This document shows positions 5,913 through 6,154 of a stretch of DNA of 6,154 nucleotides, piece after piece. Position 1 is the first letter of the stretch; each line of letters starts with the position of its first letter. Source of the stretch: Caldifarciminota bacterium (GTDB lineage Bacteria > Hydrothermota > 32-111 > QNBC01); the NCBI GenBank assembly GCA_023132105.1, contig JAGLYS010000366.1, positions 1-6,154 on the forward strand, in the 5' to 3' direction. A model generated the notes under the pieces. It had not been told where the DNA came from, did not search any database, and saw only the letters and a program-made list of their open reading frames with translations. Position numbers and translations under genes: made by a program.

Positions 5913-6030
5913 ACGATCAACAAATAAATATTAGAACAGTGCTTGTGCTTGCATTTATGCACTTTGATTATTTCCTCTTTATTCGCAATGACATGGTTTT
6001 TTTGTAAATCATTAACCATAAATTGAGAAT

Positions 6031-6058
6031 TGTAGGGGCAGACCCCTGTTCTGCCCTA
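6031..6058. repeat. GTAGGGGCAGACCCC-type palindromic repeat
   Basis: TAGGGGCAGA (6033-6042) pairs with TCTGCCCTA (6050-6058) apart from one bulged G. An alternative hairpin, AGGGG/CCCCT (6034-6038/6043-6047), competes with it. This motif is a recurring intergenic repeat in many environmental genomes. Confidence 0.6.
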
Positions 6059-6079
6059 TTTACTTGTCTTTTTCCTGTC

Positions 6080-6100
6080 ATCCTGAATTTATTTCAGGAT
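6080..6100. repeat. TCATCCTGAA...TTCAGGAT palindromic repeat
   Basis: ATCCTGAA (6080-6087), loop TTTAT, TTCAGGAT (6093-6100) form a perfect 8-bp stem within the context GTCATCCTGAATTTATTTC. It is another familiar dispersed intergenic repeat. It starts 22 bases after the previous one ends. Confidence 0.65.
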
Positions 6101-6119
6101 CTCATCCCCCTCCCTTCAA

Positions 6120-6142
6120 TTCCCTCCCGCCTGTGGAGGGAA
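6120..6142. repeat. TTCCCTCC/GGAGGGAA palindromic repeat
   Basis: TTCCCTCC (6120-6127), a 7-base loop and GGAGGGAA (6135-6142) form a perfect 8-bp stem. The preceding CCCCCTCCC (6106-6114) looks like a partial second copy of the same arm. It is the last of the repeat series before the window edge. Confidence 0.55.
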
Positions 6143-6154
6143 AGTTACTATATG

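Larger units (their letters stand above)
5766..5991. repeat. Composite element bounded by inverted TCATTGCGA ends
   Basis: TCATTGCGA at 5766-5774 is repeated in inverted orientation as TCGCAATGA at 5983-5991. The left half continues as GGAGTG, then a hairpin region, then GAAGCAATCT (5815-5824). This is the layout of the widespread bacterial intergenic repeat that begins TCATTGCGAGGAG and contains GAAGCAATCT. The right half is degenerate and the middle contains other repeats, which suggests an old element invaded by another or a decayed one. Its 226-base span and terminal inverted repeats would also fit a MITE-like element, but no target-site duplication is clear. Confidence 0.65.
5703..6154. 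other. Gene-free region filled with short palindromic repeats
   Basis: No open frame here has a ribosome site or plausible protein composition. Base composition becomes patchy, with GC-rich islands in AT-rich surroundings, and each island is a palindromic repeat described separately. The region lies upstream of the DUF5684-like promoter and runs to the window edge. No transposase or integrase gene is seen, so any spread of these repeats would depend on enzymes encoded elsewhere. Confidence 0.8.

Overview
The window is AT-rich (by eye roughly one third G+C) bacterial chromosome. It holds seven protein genes and a 490-base repeat-filled intergenic region; no RNA gene was found. A lipoprotein with a clean lipobox, a CreD-family inner-membrane protein and several secreted or membrane proteins suggest a Gram-negative (diderm) bacterium. 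Starts have strong AGGAGG-type ribosome sites, and two promoters are near-perfect sigma70-like TTGACA/TATAAT. The palindromic repeats at the right end resemble those seen in many environmental lineages (spirochaetes, Cloacimonadota-like and other candidate phyla, deltaproteobacteria). I cannot name the phylum from this window.

Layout. Bases 2-475 (+) are the 3' part of a histidine-phosphatase gene whose start lies left of the window. It converges on a leftward block of five genes. Read in transcription order (right to left) these are: a CreD-like inner-membrane protein (5129-3897), an unrecognised secreted, single-pass membrane protein with a coiled-coil tail (3870-3199), a lipoprotein of an uncharacterised family with SGNH-hydrolase-like hints (3106-2240), a four-helix membrane protein with two cysteine clusters (2230-1718), and an SPL-like radical SAM protein with a C-terminal helix-hairpin-helix (1682-558). 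A consensus promoter (TTGACA, 17 bp, TATAAT) lies just upstream of the CreD-like gene. Gaps of 26, 92, 9 and 35 bases make one transcript possible, although the 92-base gap may hold an internal promoter. Further right, a small DUF5684-like membrane protein gene (5651-5295) is its own unit, with a promoter (TTGACA, 17 bp, TAAAAT) and a rho-independent terminator that separates it from the block.

How the genes may work together. Four of the five block genes encode envelope proteins, so the block may be an envelope-related operon. The pairing is inferred from position only. No gene here is a clear defence, mobile-element or secondary-metabolism system.

Bases 5703-6154 have no credible gene. They carry at least five kinds of short palindromic repeat, some apparently nested, and look like a landing zone for miniature non-coding repeats.
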